Source: Amia ocellicauda (lineage: Eukaryota; Chordata; Actinopteri; Amiiformes; Amiidae). From it: DNA of 64,000 bases. The notes under the pieces were generated by a model. The model ran no database searches, was not told where the DNA came from, and was given only the letters and a program-made list of their open reading frames with translations. This document shows positions 1 to 14,481 of the stretch, one piece after another (the first letter of the stretch is position 1; every line of letters starts with the position of its first letter). A program made the translations under genes and the position numbers. The DNA is taken from the NCBI RefSeq assembly GCF_036373705.1, contig NC_089867.1, positions 14,857,501 to 14,921,500 of the forward strand, in the 5' to 3' direction.

Positions 1-1174
1 TGACTGTCCCTTTAGGCACACATGGATATAACCACATGCAGCCTCACCAGTCCACACCTGCAGCCAGAGAGGAGCTGCAGTGTCACTACATTGTCTCTAG
101 TCATCTCTGGGACTGCTTGCACTGCCTGCTGCTAGCCTGCTGTGGGATTGGGCACCAGAAGTCCATTTATTGCCTCATTTGGCACCTTCCTGCCTTAGCC
201 ATATGGAACAACAGCCTCTAATAAGATCATTCCAACACAGAACTTTCAGCTACTGCATTTCCAGAGCCGGACAAGCAGACGCTGACAGTCCGTCCTCCAT
301 CCTCACCTCTGCAGAGCACCACTGCAGGCTATCTTTACTTTTCAGTTGGGAAGTACAGTGGGAACAACTCTAACCCCCCTCCCTCACGGTCAGCAATGAA
401 AGGCAGGACACACCTGAAATCTCAAGTGCATTGGGATTGAGAAAGGGGTGGCAGCCCTTTACTCCAAGTGTTGGGACTAAAACCTACCAAGCCTGGGATT
501 GTGGGATTGTGGGGTCGTCTGAGACACACAGAGCTCCCCCAGCTGGTGGCTGTTCCTATGCGTTTGTGCTGTACCGGCTCTCTTGGCTCCAGCCCCCCCC
601 ACACACCGTCTGCTCTGTCCTGTATAAATAGTCCTGTCGGTAAGTCACAGTCACTTTCAGGTACAGTGCTCTTATCGGGCCTGCTGGCACCTATCCAGAC
701 TCCACACTGCTCTGTCTGCTGGAGAGAGGGGGCTGCTGGAGCCTGGGCACTGATACACACACCCACACAGAGGCACACACAGGTACACACACACGCCACA
801 CATGCAGACACCAGTACACTCACTGACACCGGTATATAAATAAACTGATACACTTTAACACCCATTAACACACATGAATACACACCACTTCATAGGCACT
901 GAAGTAGGTACACAGGGCATAGGTAACAATGCTAAGGAACCAGTACTCATCCCTGCCCTCCTTCAGCTCCCTGACACTGAAAAACAGAGTCGCACTCCTA
1001 ATCAAAACATAAACACAAGCACACTCCGACACACACACACACAGGCTCAGTGGCATGAGCGGATGACAGGAGGCAGACTGCAGACTAGAGGGTCAGTGTG
1101 GGTACTGGTGCTGGAAAGAGTGAAACTGGATCCATGTCTCACAGCAGTCTGTAACCTGACCTCCACTTGAGCAG

Positions 1175-1199
1175 CTCTCTCTCTCTCTCTCTCTCTCTC
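1175..1199. repeat. (CT)n microsatellite
   Basis: About 12 uninterrupted CT units are visible. Confidence 0.9.
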
Positions 1200-4100
1200 C
1201 TTAGCCTTATCTAATATTTTTTCTTAATCTCTTAAGGACAAAAGTAGATAAAATAAAGTTTGTTGTTCTTCCTGTAAAACCGATAAGAGTCAAATAGAGT
1301 TTGAAAGAGGGAAAATAAAAAATTGTGAAATCCTAAATAAGCTTTAGGAACAAATGTGACATATGCCATTTACAGGTGCCTGGTAGGTTGGAATGATAAA
1401 TAATTGTCAGGCCTGTTTAATGTTTGTGACAAATCTTTAGGGCTACAGGAGATTTTTAGGTCCACCTTAGCTGTTCATTGTTGGGCTGACCCATCATGCA
1501 ATGCTGTACTGCCTCCTAGCTCATGCAGCCTTATATGTTTAGTAAAAAATAAAAGCTTTATATTGCTATCAGGCTGTATAATACTGCTTACACCACATAT
1601 TCCTTGGTAAACAGCGTATGTGCTCGAGGGAGATTAGTTTAGCCTCTGCCAGTGACATCACTGCTCCCTGTCTGAGGGTGGCGATTACATCACATGCTGA
1701 ACACAGACAGATCTGCGCTGGTGTCACGGGTCTGTGTGCAGTACACAGTTCACTCCAGGTAAAGGGACTTCAATTTCTACAAATGCCAGACACGCACAAA
1801 TACACATGGAATGATTGAAGTGAAAATCATGAGGATACAAACAAAAACAAATAAAATAGGAAACTAAGAAAAACCAAGAAATGAAACATTTTGTCATTTG
1901 ATTTTAGAAAAGAGGAGAATGGAGAGAAGTGAAAGGAGAAGTTGTGGGGCCCCTGCGGCTCTCCTCACCTGGGAGGTCGGGGGGTCTCTGCCCTGACTCC
2001 CCTCCCTCGGTACATGGCTCCTCATGCAGATCAGAGGCCTCTAGCGCTGGACAGCAGGTATAAGATATAAGTTCACAGTACAGCACCTACACACAACACC
2101 ACATACACTACACACCATATAGCACAGTAAACGCACAGTGCAGTACAGGTCACACTTTACCCATACAGTACACATGCTACACTACACCGGTCCAATCACT
2201 ACATCTCCCAGTAAAATGCCCCCCACACAGCCAGTTCTGCACTGCAGCATACACACAATGCATTACAGCACCTTTGCACACACACTAGCGAACACAGATG
2301 GAGAGGGCAGTGAAGGAGGGAGGTATTGGGTTGACAGGTCTTCTTTAGAGCAGGCTGAGAGTTTCTCATCCCACTCAGCAGCGCTTGGTATTCCCCTGTA
2401 TTTCTCACACAGACCCCCATCCGTCTCTTTCTCTCTATGCTTCCAGAGGTTTCCCTGCCCTCTTTTGCCCCAACAGGCTCATGTGACTGACTGGTGGGCA
2501 GTACTGAACCAGTGGCATGTAATTAATGATGACTGTCCATTTCCTGCACCTCAAGCTATTGGAGCAGTAAACTGGGAGCGGGGGGGGGGAACTACATACC
2601 ACCAGGTGCTCCCTTGGTCCTTAAAGGAAACAAACACCTGGTTCGTTGGCTGTAGGCCTGTGTGTGCATGTGTGAGAGTGTCGGGGGGGGGGGGTTTACA
2701 ATACCATTTTTCCACAGCTGAAAATAAGTGAGGGAGTGCCAGACAGCAGTGTGGGTGAGAAGCCTGGGTGTCACTGTGGCTCCCCCGCGCACAACACAGC
2801 CTGCAATTACTGCACTAATGAGCCCGGGGCTAATTACAGCAGGCAATTACCGGCTCTCCTGCCAGACTACTCCCGTCACTTCTCAGGCTCAGCTGTAGCA
2901 ATTACCCCACTGCCGAAGCCCTGCCCCCAGCCCTGCCCAGGCCAGGGGAGTGCGGGGGGTGACACTGACACCTGGCTGGCTATCCCATCACAATGCGGAG
3001 GCAGCCAGCCCACAAATTGACACCACCTCACACTCGACACAATGGACAGTTGTTGCTCATTGCTGGGCACTCAGCTGTGATTAGTCTCCCACCAGGCTGC
3101 CGAGTGACTCACAGGGAAATGTACAAAGTGTGGGCTGAACTGGGATTGTATGTGTGCCACCTCACTGCACAGAGATTCTCTAGTGACCCTCTCACACCGA
3201 AATCACCCTCTCCAGTCCAGCCCGCCAGGCCCCTGAGCGGTGACAGTGATAAAGCACAGAGATGCGCCGTGGTGCTGCTCAGAGGCAGACCTGTGCTGGG
3301 CCGGGCCCTGAGATTATGGAACACACAATGGTGAGGCTCTGGAACAGGGTCAGGCTTTTCCACAGGGTTTTCTTTTACTGTTCATTCTACCTCAGGGCTT
3401 AATCAGCTGCTAATTTAAAGGTTTCTATACAAGCTGCAGGACCCCAGGCCCTTGAGGACAGGAACTGCCCAGCCCTGCTCGAGAATGCCCTTAAGCTTGG
3501 GACAGACTCCCAGGAGGAGAGGTCATTCCAGAGGCACACAAATATACAGCTGCTATGGAATCTGCTCTAAACTGGATCACCTCAACTACACCTGAGTTGG
3601 GTCAGTGAGCTGTGGGAGCTCACTGGTGGGTTGGATGGGCATGGACAGAGCTGCCCATCTAGGCCCATGGTTCCTCAGATGGTAGGTCCAGTCAGTGCAG
3701 TGGTGTGGGAGTCCAAGGCAACACTGAGGACTTCGCTTCCTCCTGATTGCTCACAGAGCTTCCATGGTTAAATATATAGCATAGCAGGTGCTGACTGGGT
3801 GCTTAGTCAGAGCAGAGACAGCGGCCACAAAGGGTGACCCAACACTGAGCAGCAACTCCCCATACATCCTGTACTAACAATTAAAAAACTAAATAAAACT
3901 CCTTCAGACAGCAAATTTATTCTCTAAGCGAGCTGGAGGAGTTATGATATTGTCTCGTATGCTGCACCTGTTTGCCTTTCTCAGCGTAAGTGCCAGCAGC
4001 CTGTTCCTCCACTGCCGGATTGTGGTGCCACTCCCTGTGCCCCGGCTGAGTGCTAGTCTGACCTGTATAGAGTGTTCCCAGGACCCCCTACTCCACTCTG

Positions 4101-7100
4101 AGTGACTCAGGGAGGGCTGGGTGCCACAGCTGCCCAGGCACCTTCTTGTGCCACACTGCACTTTGATTGTGTACACTGGGGACAGGGGCAGGGTCATGTG
4201 TGTGAGTCTGCAGGCGACGGGGCTAACCGGCTGATCTGGGCTATGCTACAAGGATTCAGTTTAAATAAGAAGAGGGGAGTGTAGTGGCTGTCAGCCCAGC
4301 ATCACGGTATGTTCCCGAGCAGGGTGCATTGTCACAAGGGCACACAGGGAGTTTTGGGGGCTTTCTGAGGCTGAGTGACATCTGTGGCATAGAGAGGCCC
4401 TGGGGGAATAGGGACCACACTGAGCACATCACTGCTGACGGGTTCAGACATGCTACCATGACACAGCCCTGCCATTCACACTGACACACACGCCCGGACA
4501 CAGGGAGAACACGAACGACACACACAAACTATCAGCTGCTTCACAATAACCCAAGAAAAAAACTAGAAAATAAAAATGCAAAATTCTTTGGAGGACAGTG
4601 TCTGACCAACAAACTCCCTGCTGTTACACAAAGCCAGTACCCTGATCTACTCCAGGGTCCAACAGGTCCATCTGCAGCCTCCTATACACATGACACCAGT
4701 GACACAAACACAACTCGGCACTAACCCCCTGTGTTTGTCTATGCAAACCTAGCCAAATGTTAGGACACAGGCATGAGGAACCCAGCTGATACACAGGAGC
4801 CCGGAGCACAGGAAACTGAAAGAATGGTCAAAGTACTGTGCAATGGGAGACTGATGTCCATCTCTATTACTCTCACTGGGAGTAATATTGATATTACAAA
4901 AAAAGTCAGATGTCTTGGTGAACCCATGATTCAAAGCCCAGTGTAACTTCAAAGCTCCCAAGCTATGACGTCCTTACAGAAACAAGTGATTGTTTATAGT
5001 TTATAGTGTGGATGCAAAATCTATCTTCCAGTGCTGTGTCAGTTCTAGCAGGAAAAATAAAAAACGAATCATGGATTGAATCATTTCTGAACATGATTAG
5101 ATAAGGAATATATGTTTCAGTGATATTAATTTGCTCATGGTACACTTATTCATTTGAAGGCTAGTGATCATTTTGAACTTAGTGAATATGGATATTTATC
5201 CGTTGGCCAATTAGCCACACCCCTGGTAATAACAAATTCCACAATGATTGTACATACTTCCTTGTCTATGCATAATACACAATTGTACATCATTGACCTA
5301 AAGAATGATATAACGCAAAACAGTTGTAGTACAAGTATAATGTGAATGAAACTCTGAAGCATGTCTGAACCCATCACTAGCTATAGTTACTAGTAATCAA
5401 GCAAAGATTGCTTATTATACTTGGGTAAAATACAGGTGCTATGGTTTCTGCTGCTCGGAGGATTGTATTGATTCATTATGATAGGGAGTCTGAAATGGAA
5501 ATCAATACAGACAATACATCTTAATGAAAGCTTGAGAAAAGTATGGGCTCCTAAGGGAAATCACAGTGCAGACCACAGGTGTCATATTTCTGTACATTGT
5601 TGACAGCAATTTCCTATTTGTACATCACAGTCATGTACGTTCCTTCCACCTGTGTTTGTTTTGCGTGCGTTTCCTTGCCTCCAGTATTATTGCTCCCATC
5701 ATCAAATTAAATTACCCAGATTACGTGATCGTTTCTGGTGTCTTGATGCTTGTTCCTAGAGCTGCCACCTACCGCGCTCATGAAACAGTTGCCATGCAGT
5801 GGCAGACAGATACACTCGTACACGCGCTGTTTTTTTTTCCCGGTTGGCAGGCTTCTGGGCTGTGACTCAAAAAAATAGATGACATCATGGATTGTTTTAT
5901 TGTTTATTTTCTCCAGATCGGGAGGGATATTTTGTTTATAAAGAAGAACAATGTAAGCACAAATCTGAACATTTATGTGGGTATGTTTGGATTTAATTCG
6001 GCATTCCCATACAAGACCTTTAATCTCAGTATCTTAATACCAAATATTTACAACAATATTCACACACAGAAGCTAAGTACAGTATCTATTGAATCCAGCA
6101 TGACCTGGATATATATCTCATAGAGGCCTAGTAAACTGGGAACACATATTCTTGTCAAGCATGTAACACGTTTGTGACATATGTACTTCACACTGGGTTC
6201 CAAAGAGTTAATATACTATCTTCTGGAGCTCAGAGGCCATTGTGTTCCACCCTTAAACACACAAAGCCGCCTCTCACTGTCACTTTAGTCCAAAGAAAAT
6301 TCAGCTCCACATCATCCCATAAAAGGATCTATAAGCAAACAGATGTCAGGTATTTCATTCCAGGTATAGCTTTTTGTGTGTCAAAATCAACATCAACAAG
6401 TAAAAAACTATTATTTTTCATTACATAGGCCTGTGTTGACACAATACATGATTTGTGTCATCTCCTGTGCATGTACGTATTTGTAGTATTCTGTGTGAGA
6501 TACAGAGGGAGTATTGCATGATAAAAAATGTAACTCTTTACAATGACTGCAAATTCTTAAAGAGTTACTGTATGAATGCATTCATAAATGTACTCAATAT
6601 GAATGTGTGGCCATTGTAAAGTGTGGTCAGTATGATTAAAACGCCGTGTCCAGGACAGTGAAGGGTTACAGTATGTTCACGTATTACTGATGCTCATGTG
6701 TGGCAATGTGAGGGACTTCTGTACAGAATGTAAGGGTCACAGTGAGAGCAGCGGCCCATAGCTAGGTCTGCTCCCTGCATGATATTGCACCATTGCGAAC
6801 ATTTGCACGGCTGGAACCTGTTATACAAGCTGAGAAACCACAGCTGCTCACTGCAGAGTAAACACACTGACACAGAGACACCGAGAGGGAGAGAGAGAGA
6901 GGTAGAGATAGAAGGGGGGGGTGAGAGAGAGAGGGAGAGGAAGGAGGGTTTCATTGGCTTGTGCATCTTTGTTTCTGCAGAGTGTGAACAGGTTGATTTT
7001 GCGATTCAGGCCCTGTCAAAAAAATGGTAATTAAACACTGGATTTTAATTAGCAGCTTCAGAGAAAAAAAAAAAGTCAAGAGAGAAAGGAAATGACAGAC

Positions 7101-7891
7101 CACTTTGCAGGCCTACCATTGTGGAGAGTAGAGACGCTTCAGACAGAGAGGAGAGAGCACGACTTAACCCCGTCACTGCTGGACCAGAACTGTGCCAGGA
7201 GTGCAATACGGAGCTCTGAGCTCACTGAGAACCCTTTCCCCATCTTCCATGATTCACGCGGTTGATCATTACTTTCATTATAGAGAGGGCTCTGCCACCA
7301 AAGCTCCGGTGGCGTGTCTGCGTCAGTGGGAACATCTGCATTTCACCCGCCTGCTGTGTCGGGGCAGAGAAAGTGGCTCGTGTTCCATGTCTTACTCAAA
7401 CAGGAGTGTCCAGGGCGACAGCAGCTACACAGCCCCGCTCAGACACTGATTACACAGCAGGTATCACTCAGGAACCCCCGAGACACAGCGGGAGGGGGCA
7501 TGGGAGCGTGCTCAGCTCATCGCTAGCCTGCGCCGAGGATCGAAGGGGGAATCAGCAGGACATTCTATCTACACAGAGATAGAGAAGAAAGAAAAACAAG
7601 CAGCATGCCGAGTCCACTGGTTTAAACAGGAGCTCGAGATTGTGTCTAAGGTGTAACTTGCTACTTTTCTCATAGTACTGCCATGTAACACACATCACTC
7701 GCCTGACCCTGAACTGCACACACAGGCCCAGACCCAGATACAGGTTGGTCCTGGCTCCTTTTCATGCCTGGTGGTTTTCTGTAGTGATAGACATTATATC
7801 TGTGACAGAGCAGCTTGTTATTTGCTAATTTTAACACAACTCTGAGCTGTAAAAGTAAGAGCGAGAGCTGCCTTCAGGGAGGGAGGGGGGT

Positions 7892-8054
<163 letters not shown>

Positions 8055-8477
8055 AAGGTCTGAGTCAGAGTGAAAGTGCCTGTCAGCAGCCAGTACGCAT
8101 CGCGGAGCTTCAGCCTGGCAGGGCGACCCGCTGGCGGTGTCGCACCAACACTCAGACACATTCTGCCGCACACCGCCACGGCAACGGGCTCTCACGGGAA
8201 CCAGCTCAGCGTTTCCACCTGCCTCCGCACAGACTGGGAAAATGCATTATCATCATCAGCGCTGTGACGCCTCTCTCCAGAAATATCTGTATGTTCCCAT
8301 CACTGTAGGTGCAGCTTCCAGTTAAAACCCACAGTAAATGACAAGAGCTCCACGCGCTCTCACTCTACTCAGTTACAAGAATGACAGCAGTCAAAGACGC
8401 CCATACGGCAGAACTGCTCCCGCAATAGTCCCCTTCTTGGATGTAGGCGGTGTTGCTGGGAATACACACTCACAGGC

Positions 8478-8525
8478 CAAAAAACAAGACACCGTCACGG
8501 GCCCAAAACAAGACACCGTCAGAGG
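8478..8525. repeat. Short tandem duplication, unit about 24 bp
   Basis: The motif AAAACAAGACACCGTCA occurs twice in tandem and is followed by a degenerate third start. Confidence 0.7.
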
Positions 8526-9883
8526 ATCAAAACAAAATGAAATGAAAAACAAATAAACATGAAAATAGGACACTTCCAGGCGTCTCTTTGTAGGTCAATA
8601 CTGAAATTTAACACACTTTTGCAAGATGAGGCGGAAGACTGAATAAAAAAGCACAGCTGAAGTAAACAACTGTATCAGTTTCCCTGGACTAGAGGTCACA
8701 ACACACCTGGTCACACCTAGTCACACTGTAGCCAGGATCCTCACCCTGGCAGGGCCGGCCAGCTCCCTTAGACCACTACACTGATGGTAGCGAAGAGGAG
8801 GAAGATGACAACGAAAAGAGGGTCTCTAAAGTGACTCAGACACAATCCCTGACCTGCTAAAGTCTATTGACAGCAGCACCACAACAACCGCCGAAACCAT
8901 TGGAACAACAGGAACAAGCAAACCACACATTTCTACAACAATATCAGCAACAACAGCAATAACAATAATGATTATAATAATGGTGCAGTAATATTAGTGT
9001 AAATTAGGTTAGTGTGTGGAACGTGTACTGGGGGGCAGCAAGTCCCCCCCCTTTCCAGGACAAGATTTCTATTTTCTCTTCTGTTTTTACTTCAGAGACA
9101 TTTTGAGCGTCGCTACCCACAGCGAGAGGATGTGGGTTTCCTGGGGCAGGAGTGTGGCCCTGTGCTGTGCTGATACTACAGAGGGGGTGTGTGGCACTGT
9201 GGTCACACTACAAGGGAGGGGACATAATGAACACTTCCAGGTCAGAGCAGTAACATCCACTGCACCAAGAGCGAGAGATCTGACACACCCTACCCTGAAT
9301 GTCCTCTCAATATAGACCCTTATCCAGAGCATTCTTATTTCCTGTTTATCACAAAGTACTGCTCTCTCAATACAGAAACTTACATTGAAACCCAATAATA
9401 CCCAATGCATAGTACAGTAGCATGCAATACTACACTACACTACACTACACCACACTACACAATACAATGTCACTGTGGCAGAGTCCCAGAGTGCCATGTC
9501 GAGTTACACAATAGCCGAAGGACTGAATCAATCGGTCAAGAAAGACCAGAGTCACGTGAGAACGCGTATGAAAAAAGGTGTGTCCATGAAGTCACACCAG
9601 GAGCTAGGTCGAAGGCAATTCTGTGGAGAGTCTGGAGTTGGTTCAGGACACACTTCACACCCACTCCACAGAGCCACACCCACTCCATTCTGGCCTCAGT
9701 TACCTCTGAGCCGTGTGCCGACTCTCAGGGCTGGAATGTGACGTCCCCTGGGGGCCCGGTGCACTTGGCCATATCCTCCCTAGTTCTCTTCCAGTCTTGC
9801 GCTACCTCCCCCAGGGAGGTGGGAAGTGATGGGTAGGTGGGTGTGCGTGCTTAAGTGTTTTTGTGTGTGTGTGCCTCTTTGAA

Positions 9884-9910
9884 TGTGTGTGTGTGTGTGT
9901 GTGTGTGCGT
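9884..9910. repeat. (GT)n microsatellite
   Basis: A run of GT units in non-coding DNA, visible directly. Confidence 0.85.
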
Positions 9911-11321
9911 GTGGAAAACGCCCTGGTTGGAGACAAAAATAAAAACTTCAGAAAGGTCATTGGGCAGGAGGAGGCCGCTCAGCCTGTCCGGCTCGCTGGG
10001 TCCTGGCAATGGGGCGACTCAAGAGATTTTACAAGGGTGTCTTTAGTTCAGCTGCCAGGACAGAGCGAGGGAGATTTCTTTCACAAACCAAATAATACAA
10101 ATAGTCCCTGTTCTGCTGTTCTGAAAAGCCAGATTTAATGTCTTTTTATCTTGCATGCACCCATTGAATGTGAAAAACCCCTGACAAAATAATCTAATCT
10201 AGATATAGGATACATTCACATAACATGGAGAAAGAAGCAAACAAATAAATACTTTTTATGAATCTCCTCCGGTAGATTTTTTTCAAACAAACTCTTTCCA
10301 CCAAAAATGTGCTCAAATCACCTCTCGTGCGGTACTCAATCTTGTTTGAAAACCTGATCTTGTTGGAACAGATTTTCTCTTTAATTGTAGTTCCAGGCTA
10401 ATTCTTTCCTGTCTGCCCTGAAGCCCGAACCCTGTTCCGTCTGAGCCGCTCCTGAGCAAAGACCAATCACACACTCACTGCCTGCTGGGGTAATTGTTCC
10501 AGGACATCTACCATACAATCGAATTAAAAATTTATCAGAGGAAGTACACAGATTTACATTTTATTTTGCTTGAATATAAATTAAGTGCATTTAATAACTT
10601 CAACGTGTGCGGTTTGTTACTTTAAAATAAATAATATGGATATATGTTTATATTCACTTACCTAAGTCCATGCCTTCTGTAAGTTTCCCGTTAATTAATT
10701 ATGCAAATTTATTTTTGAATGTGAGCTACTATAGATAAGGACCTCAGCCAGAGTACTACCACCACCACTAATATTAGTAAATATTTACCACATTTACACC
10801 CATTTTCTCTGCACAAAAGAACCACACAGCATGGCAGCAAAAAGTCACAAGAAACATTCAGCACACTATTTTAAGAGCCTCTGAAAGCATTTTAAACATT
10901 TCCTCATTTTATCTGGCGACAACAGGAATTTGATTTGATGAAAAGTCAAAGTATGCTGCCTGTAAAGTGCTTCATAGATAAACAGTCTAGGCCTAAACCA
11001 AATCACCACATAGCCATTCCATTTTCAGACAATAAATTAAACCGTGAAACGCAACAGGATTGTCATTTGAGACTTGCAGGCATGGAAAAGTTTTGATTTG
11101 ATCTAGGCCGTAGTTATAGTAGGTTTAGAGTTCAAGTGCTCAGTCTTTTCTTTTAAAAACAGTCTGAAGGAAAAACCAGGCAGTGACAACATCTATTATT
11201 TTACACATCAGATCTGGTACCATTCTTTCAAGAGCAGATTTGCTACTAAAAGGAAGAAAAAAAGACTGACAAACACCTTAATAACTATCTTGCACAATCT
11301 CAAGAGCAATTCCATTTTTTA

Positions 11322-14092
11322 CAGATTTTCTCAATCGCTTTGTCACAATTCTCGAATGAGAACTATTTTTTTCAAAACAATAAGTTCAAATCTCTGAACA
11401 ATTAGTTTCTTGTTCACACCAGATTTGAATTTCTTATTAATTTAAGCGAATTGCATGTGTTTTGGCATGTGTGCAAAACAGTAAGTACAATTGTCTACAA
11501 TTTGCACAATAACTACATGCACATGGCTTGCTGATCAGAACTGATGAGTTGATTCTCAGTGAAATTGTAATACTCTTCACAACTTCTAAACATTCTTTCA
11601 TCGTGTGAGCCATCACATGCAAAATGATCCATTCAATTATCAAAATCTGTAAGACATACATGTATATTCCATAATTATCTATGACATGGAAGGTTTGTGA
11701 TGTCACCTAAATTGACAAATTACCTGCAAGGTGACATAGTAATGAAATAGGAATCACAATCTTACCAATCAAGTTTGGAAGCATATATATGGAGCTTGCC
11801 CACAGCACAATCACTACCATTTTCGAACATAGAGGAACATCACAACCCTGAACAGCAGCTACATGTTCGGGGAAGAGAAATACAAAGATGTATAAGAATG
11901 CACGGTGGTGGTGGTGGTGTTAGGGGAGTTAGGGGAAGACATAATAGAGGAAGAGGTAGAAGTCAAAGAATAAGAGTCCCTGATGAAATCAGAGCCACAA
12001 TTGTGGACCATGTCATAAACCATGGTCTTACAATGGAAGAGGCTGGTCAGAGAGTACAGTCTATTGTAAACCGGTCCACAGTGTCATCAATTGTGCAAAC
12101 ATTCCGTAGGGAAAACGGGTAAATATGTACTTGTTCTTTACTTTTGTTACAGCATTTCATTCACAACAATACAGCAACTATCGTAAAGGTAAATCACAAT
12201 GTGCCGTAAGATATGTATGAGGAATACACAGTAATACAGCACAATTCGAATACAATATAATATTTGTAACATGATCTATTTGTGAATTCTACATGTCATA
12301 TATAGGACTGCACAACGACCTCATGCTGGTGGCAGAGCAGCAGTACTCAGCCATCAGCAAGAACAAGAAACATGCAACATGGTCATAGCCAACAATTTAA
12401 TTAGGCTAAGAGATCCAAAGTGCAATCATAAATGACAACAATATCTTCACAAATATCAATTCTGTCAGCATTTCCTCTATAGACAGTTTTGAAAAAAAAT
12501 GAAATGACTGAAACAACTCTACAATGTGCCATTTGAGAGGAATAGTGAAGGAGCTGTGGCACCAGTATGTCAAGGTAAACCATTGGTGTGCACATGGTAT
12601 ATTGTACAGGGAGATTTACTGTACTTCAATGATGCCTGTATATAGTTCTTGAAGTTGTAGATACCCATAAGAACAGAAAACATTTGTACTTCACTAAACT
12701 GATTCTAGAATAGACTAAGTAAAACTAACTTCATATTTTGTTTGCGTTACTATATAGAGAATAATGGAGCTGGAAGGACATGAAATGACCCACATTTCTG
12801 TTTTTGTGGACAAGGCTGGATTCAATCTGGCCAAAGGCAGGAGACGTGGCTGCAATGTCATTGGACACCGAGCCACAATTGGCACACCAGGCCAATACTA
12901 CAATGTGTGCTGCCATTTCTGAGAATGGTGTGAACACACATTCCACACATTGGGCCCAATAACACATAACTTCTCCTGGCCTTCCTAAATACACTTTAGA
13001 GACCTAATACCAGAACATGAAAGAGGTTTAGTTAGACCAGATTTGCCAAATTATGTAATTGTGTGGGATAATGTCAGCTGCTGCGCATGAAAGGATAACA
13101 GTGGAGTTCCTTCCACCATACTCCCCATTCCTAAATCCAGGTTTTTTTTCAGCATGGAGGTGGAAAGTATATGACTATCGGGCACAAGGTCAGATGACTC
13201 TGTTAGATGCCATGAATGCTGCTTATGAGGACATCACAGGCGATCATTGCAGGGGATGGTTGAACCATGCAAGGAGTTTTTTTGTTGTTTTTTGTTGTTT
13301 TTGTTTTTACTTCCCCCCCCCCAGTGCATGGCAAGGGAAAACATCAGATGTGATGTTGACAAATCTCTGGCCAGAACAACAAGAGCAACAGGATGTCCAC
13401 CAAGAAGATGGGAACTTGTAGTGTTACGTACTGTGAGGAGGTACAATTTATTGTTTTTTACAACCTATTGTTTGCTTTTTTTTCTTTTGCATGGATGTCA
13501 TTTTGTGGTAGATTTTCTGTGCACTATACATGACTTGACATGTAAGAAATATGTAAAAATGGACATTCAAACGTAAACAGAAAATTCACATGTAACACTG
13601 CTACAAAAATGTACTGTATACATACAAATGTGCATATCCTTCTTCTGTGTACTACAGTATTGACTTTTCCCAGTAAACGTTTACCTACTGTTGAAATCAG
13701 TATCTAGAAAGCTCAGTGTGATACACAACAGCATTCAGCTAGAGAAAACTGACATTATTGTATAGTACAGTAAGCAGTCAGTGTCAACAAAAAAGTAGAA
13801 AAAAACTGAAATTTGTATAACAAACATTTTCAAGGTTGACTGCCATGGTGAAAAAACATCTAAACATTTTGACCAGTATGGCTCACACGATGACAAAACT
13901 TTTCATTTTGGTGGCATTGGCCAATTTATTGACACAATAACTAGCATGAATTAAATGTTTTGGGTCAGTTACTACATTTTGCAGACATGCAATATAGTTG
14001 TGATGTCCCATAAAACAGTTGTGACAATTGCACTTAAATTTTAGAGAATGCTAAGAGTGTTTAAAGAATGAGCCAAAGTGATTGAGAAACTG
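11322..14092 (+). mobile_element. Decayed Tc1/mariner-like transposon with an intron-bearing transposase gene
   Basis: Imperfect terminal inverted repeats bound the element. The left end reads CAGATTTTCTCAATCGCTTT at 11322; the right end, read in reverse, is CAGTTTCTCAATCACTTTGG ending at about 14092. The ends match at most positions. A transposase-like reading frame lies between them (see 11775-13430). The element is about 2.77 kb, long for Tc1/mariner, mainly because of two putative introns and long flanks. Frameshifts and a damaged active site show it is dead. Family membership is inferred from the transposase segments; the exact outer ends and any TA duplication are uncertain. Confidence 0.7.
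11775..13430 (+). pseudogene. Degenerate Tc1/IS630-type DDE transposase in three exon-like blocks
   Basis: Block 1 (11775-12118) encodes a Gly/Arg-rich stretch and then a helix-turn-helix-like segment (RVPDEIRATIVDHVINHG...). It ends at a GT donor in phase with block 2 (12306-12574), which starts after a TATATAG acceptor and continues the family sequence (PHAGGRAA ... CNMVIANN). Block 2 contains stops and a frameshift and ends at CAAG|GTAAAC. Block 3 starts at 12758 after another TATATAG and carries FVDKAGFNLAKGRRRG (first catalytic Asp), VWDNVS (second Asp) and PPYSPFLNP. The catalytic Glu expected just after PFLNP is deleted. Several frameshifts follow. Because the reading continues across two GT..AG gaps of about 187 and 183 bp, I infer true introns. 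The encoded protein is non-functional as read. Confidence 0.7.
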
Positions 14093-14305
14093 AAAAATCT
14101 AAATCCTGATTGTATTATATTTAAAATAAATGTGTATCACATTGTGTCTGTGTGCTATCTCACACCATCAACCAGTGATTTGTTGTAGGAGGTTGGCTCC
14201 ACTGAAGGTGATGTCATTATCAGCAAGGAAGGAGCTTCTGTGTCTTAGGTGCAGGGTGTGGAGAGGGAGTGCGTCTGCACCAAAACCAGACCAGTCTGTC
14301 TGCAT
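14093..14305. other. No feature seen
   Basis: Short AT-rich interval between two transposon relics, inside the presumed nbeal2 intron. Confidence 0.5.
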
Positions 14306-14461
14306 TGCAATTTATAACTTTTTTGAAATGGATTTGTTTGCTGTTATTCTGTCTCTCACTGTTAAAACACACCTACCATTAAAATTATAGACTGATCATT
14401 TCTTTGTCAGTGGGCAAACGTACAAAATCAGCAGGGGATCAAATACTTTTTTCCCTCACTG
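14306..14461. mobile_element. Solo end of the IR/DR Tc1 family seen at 60411-61971
   Basis: These bases match the right-hand end of the element at 61800-61971 almost base for base. The match includes the terminal stretch that starts GTCAGTGGGCAAACGTACAA and finishes TTCCCTCACTG, followed by TA. Only one end is present and no transposase remains. A stretch present in the full copy (around GCGTTTTTCTGGATTTTATT) is shortened here, so this is a truncated relic. Confidence 0.85.
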
Positions 14462-14481
14462 TATATATATATATATATTTA

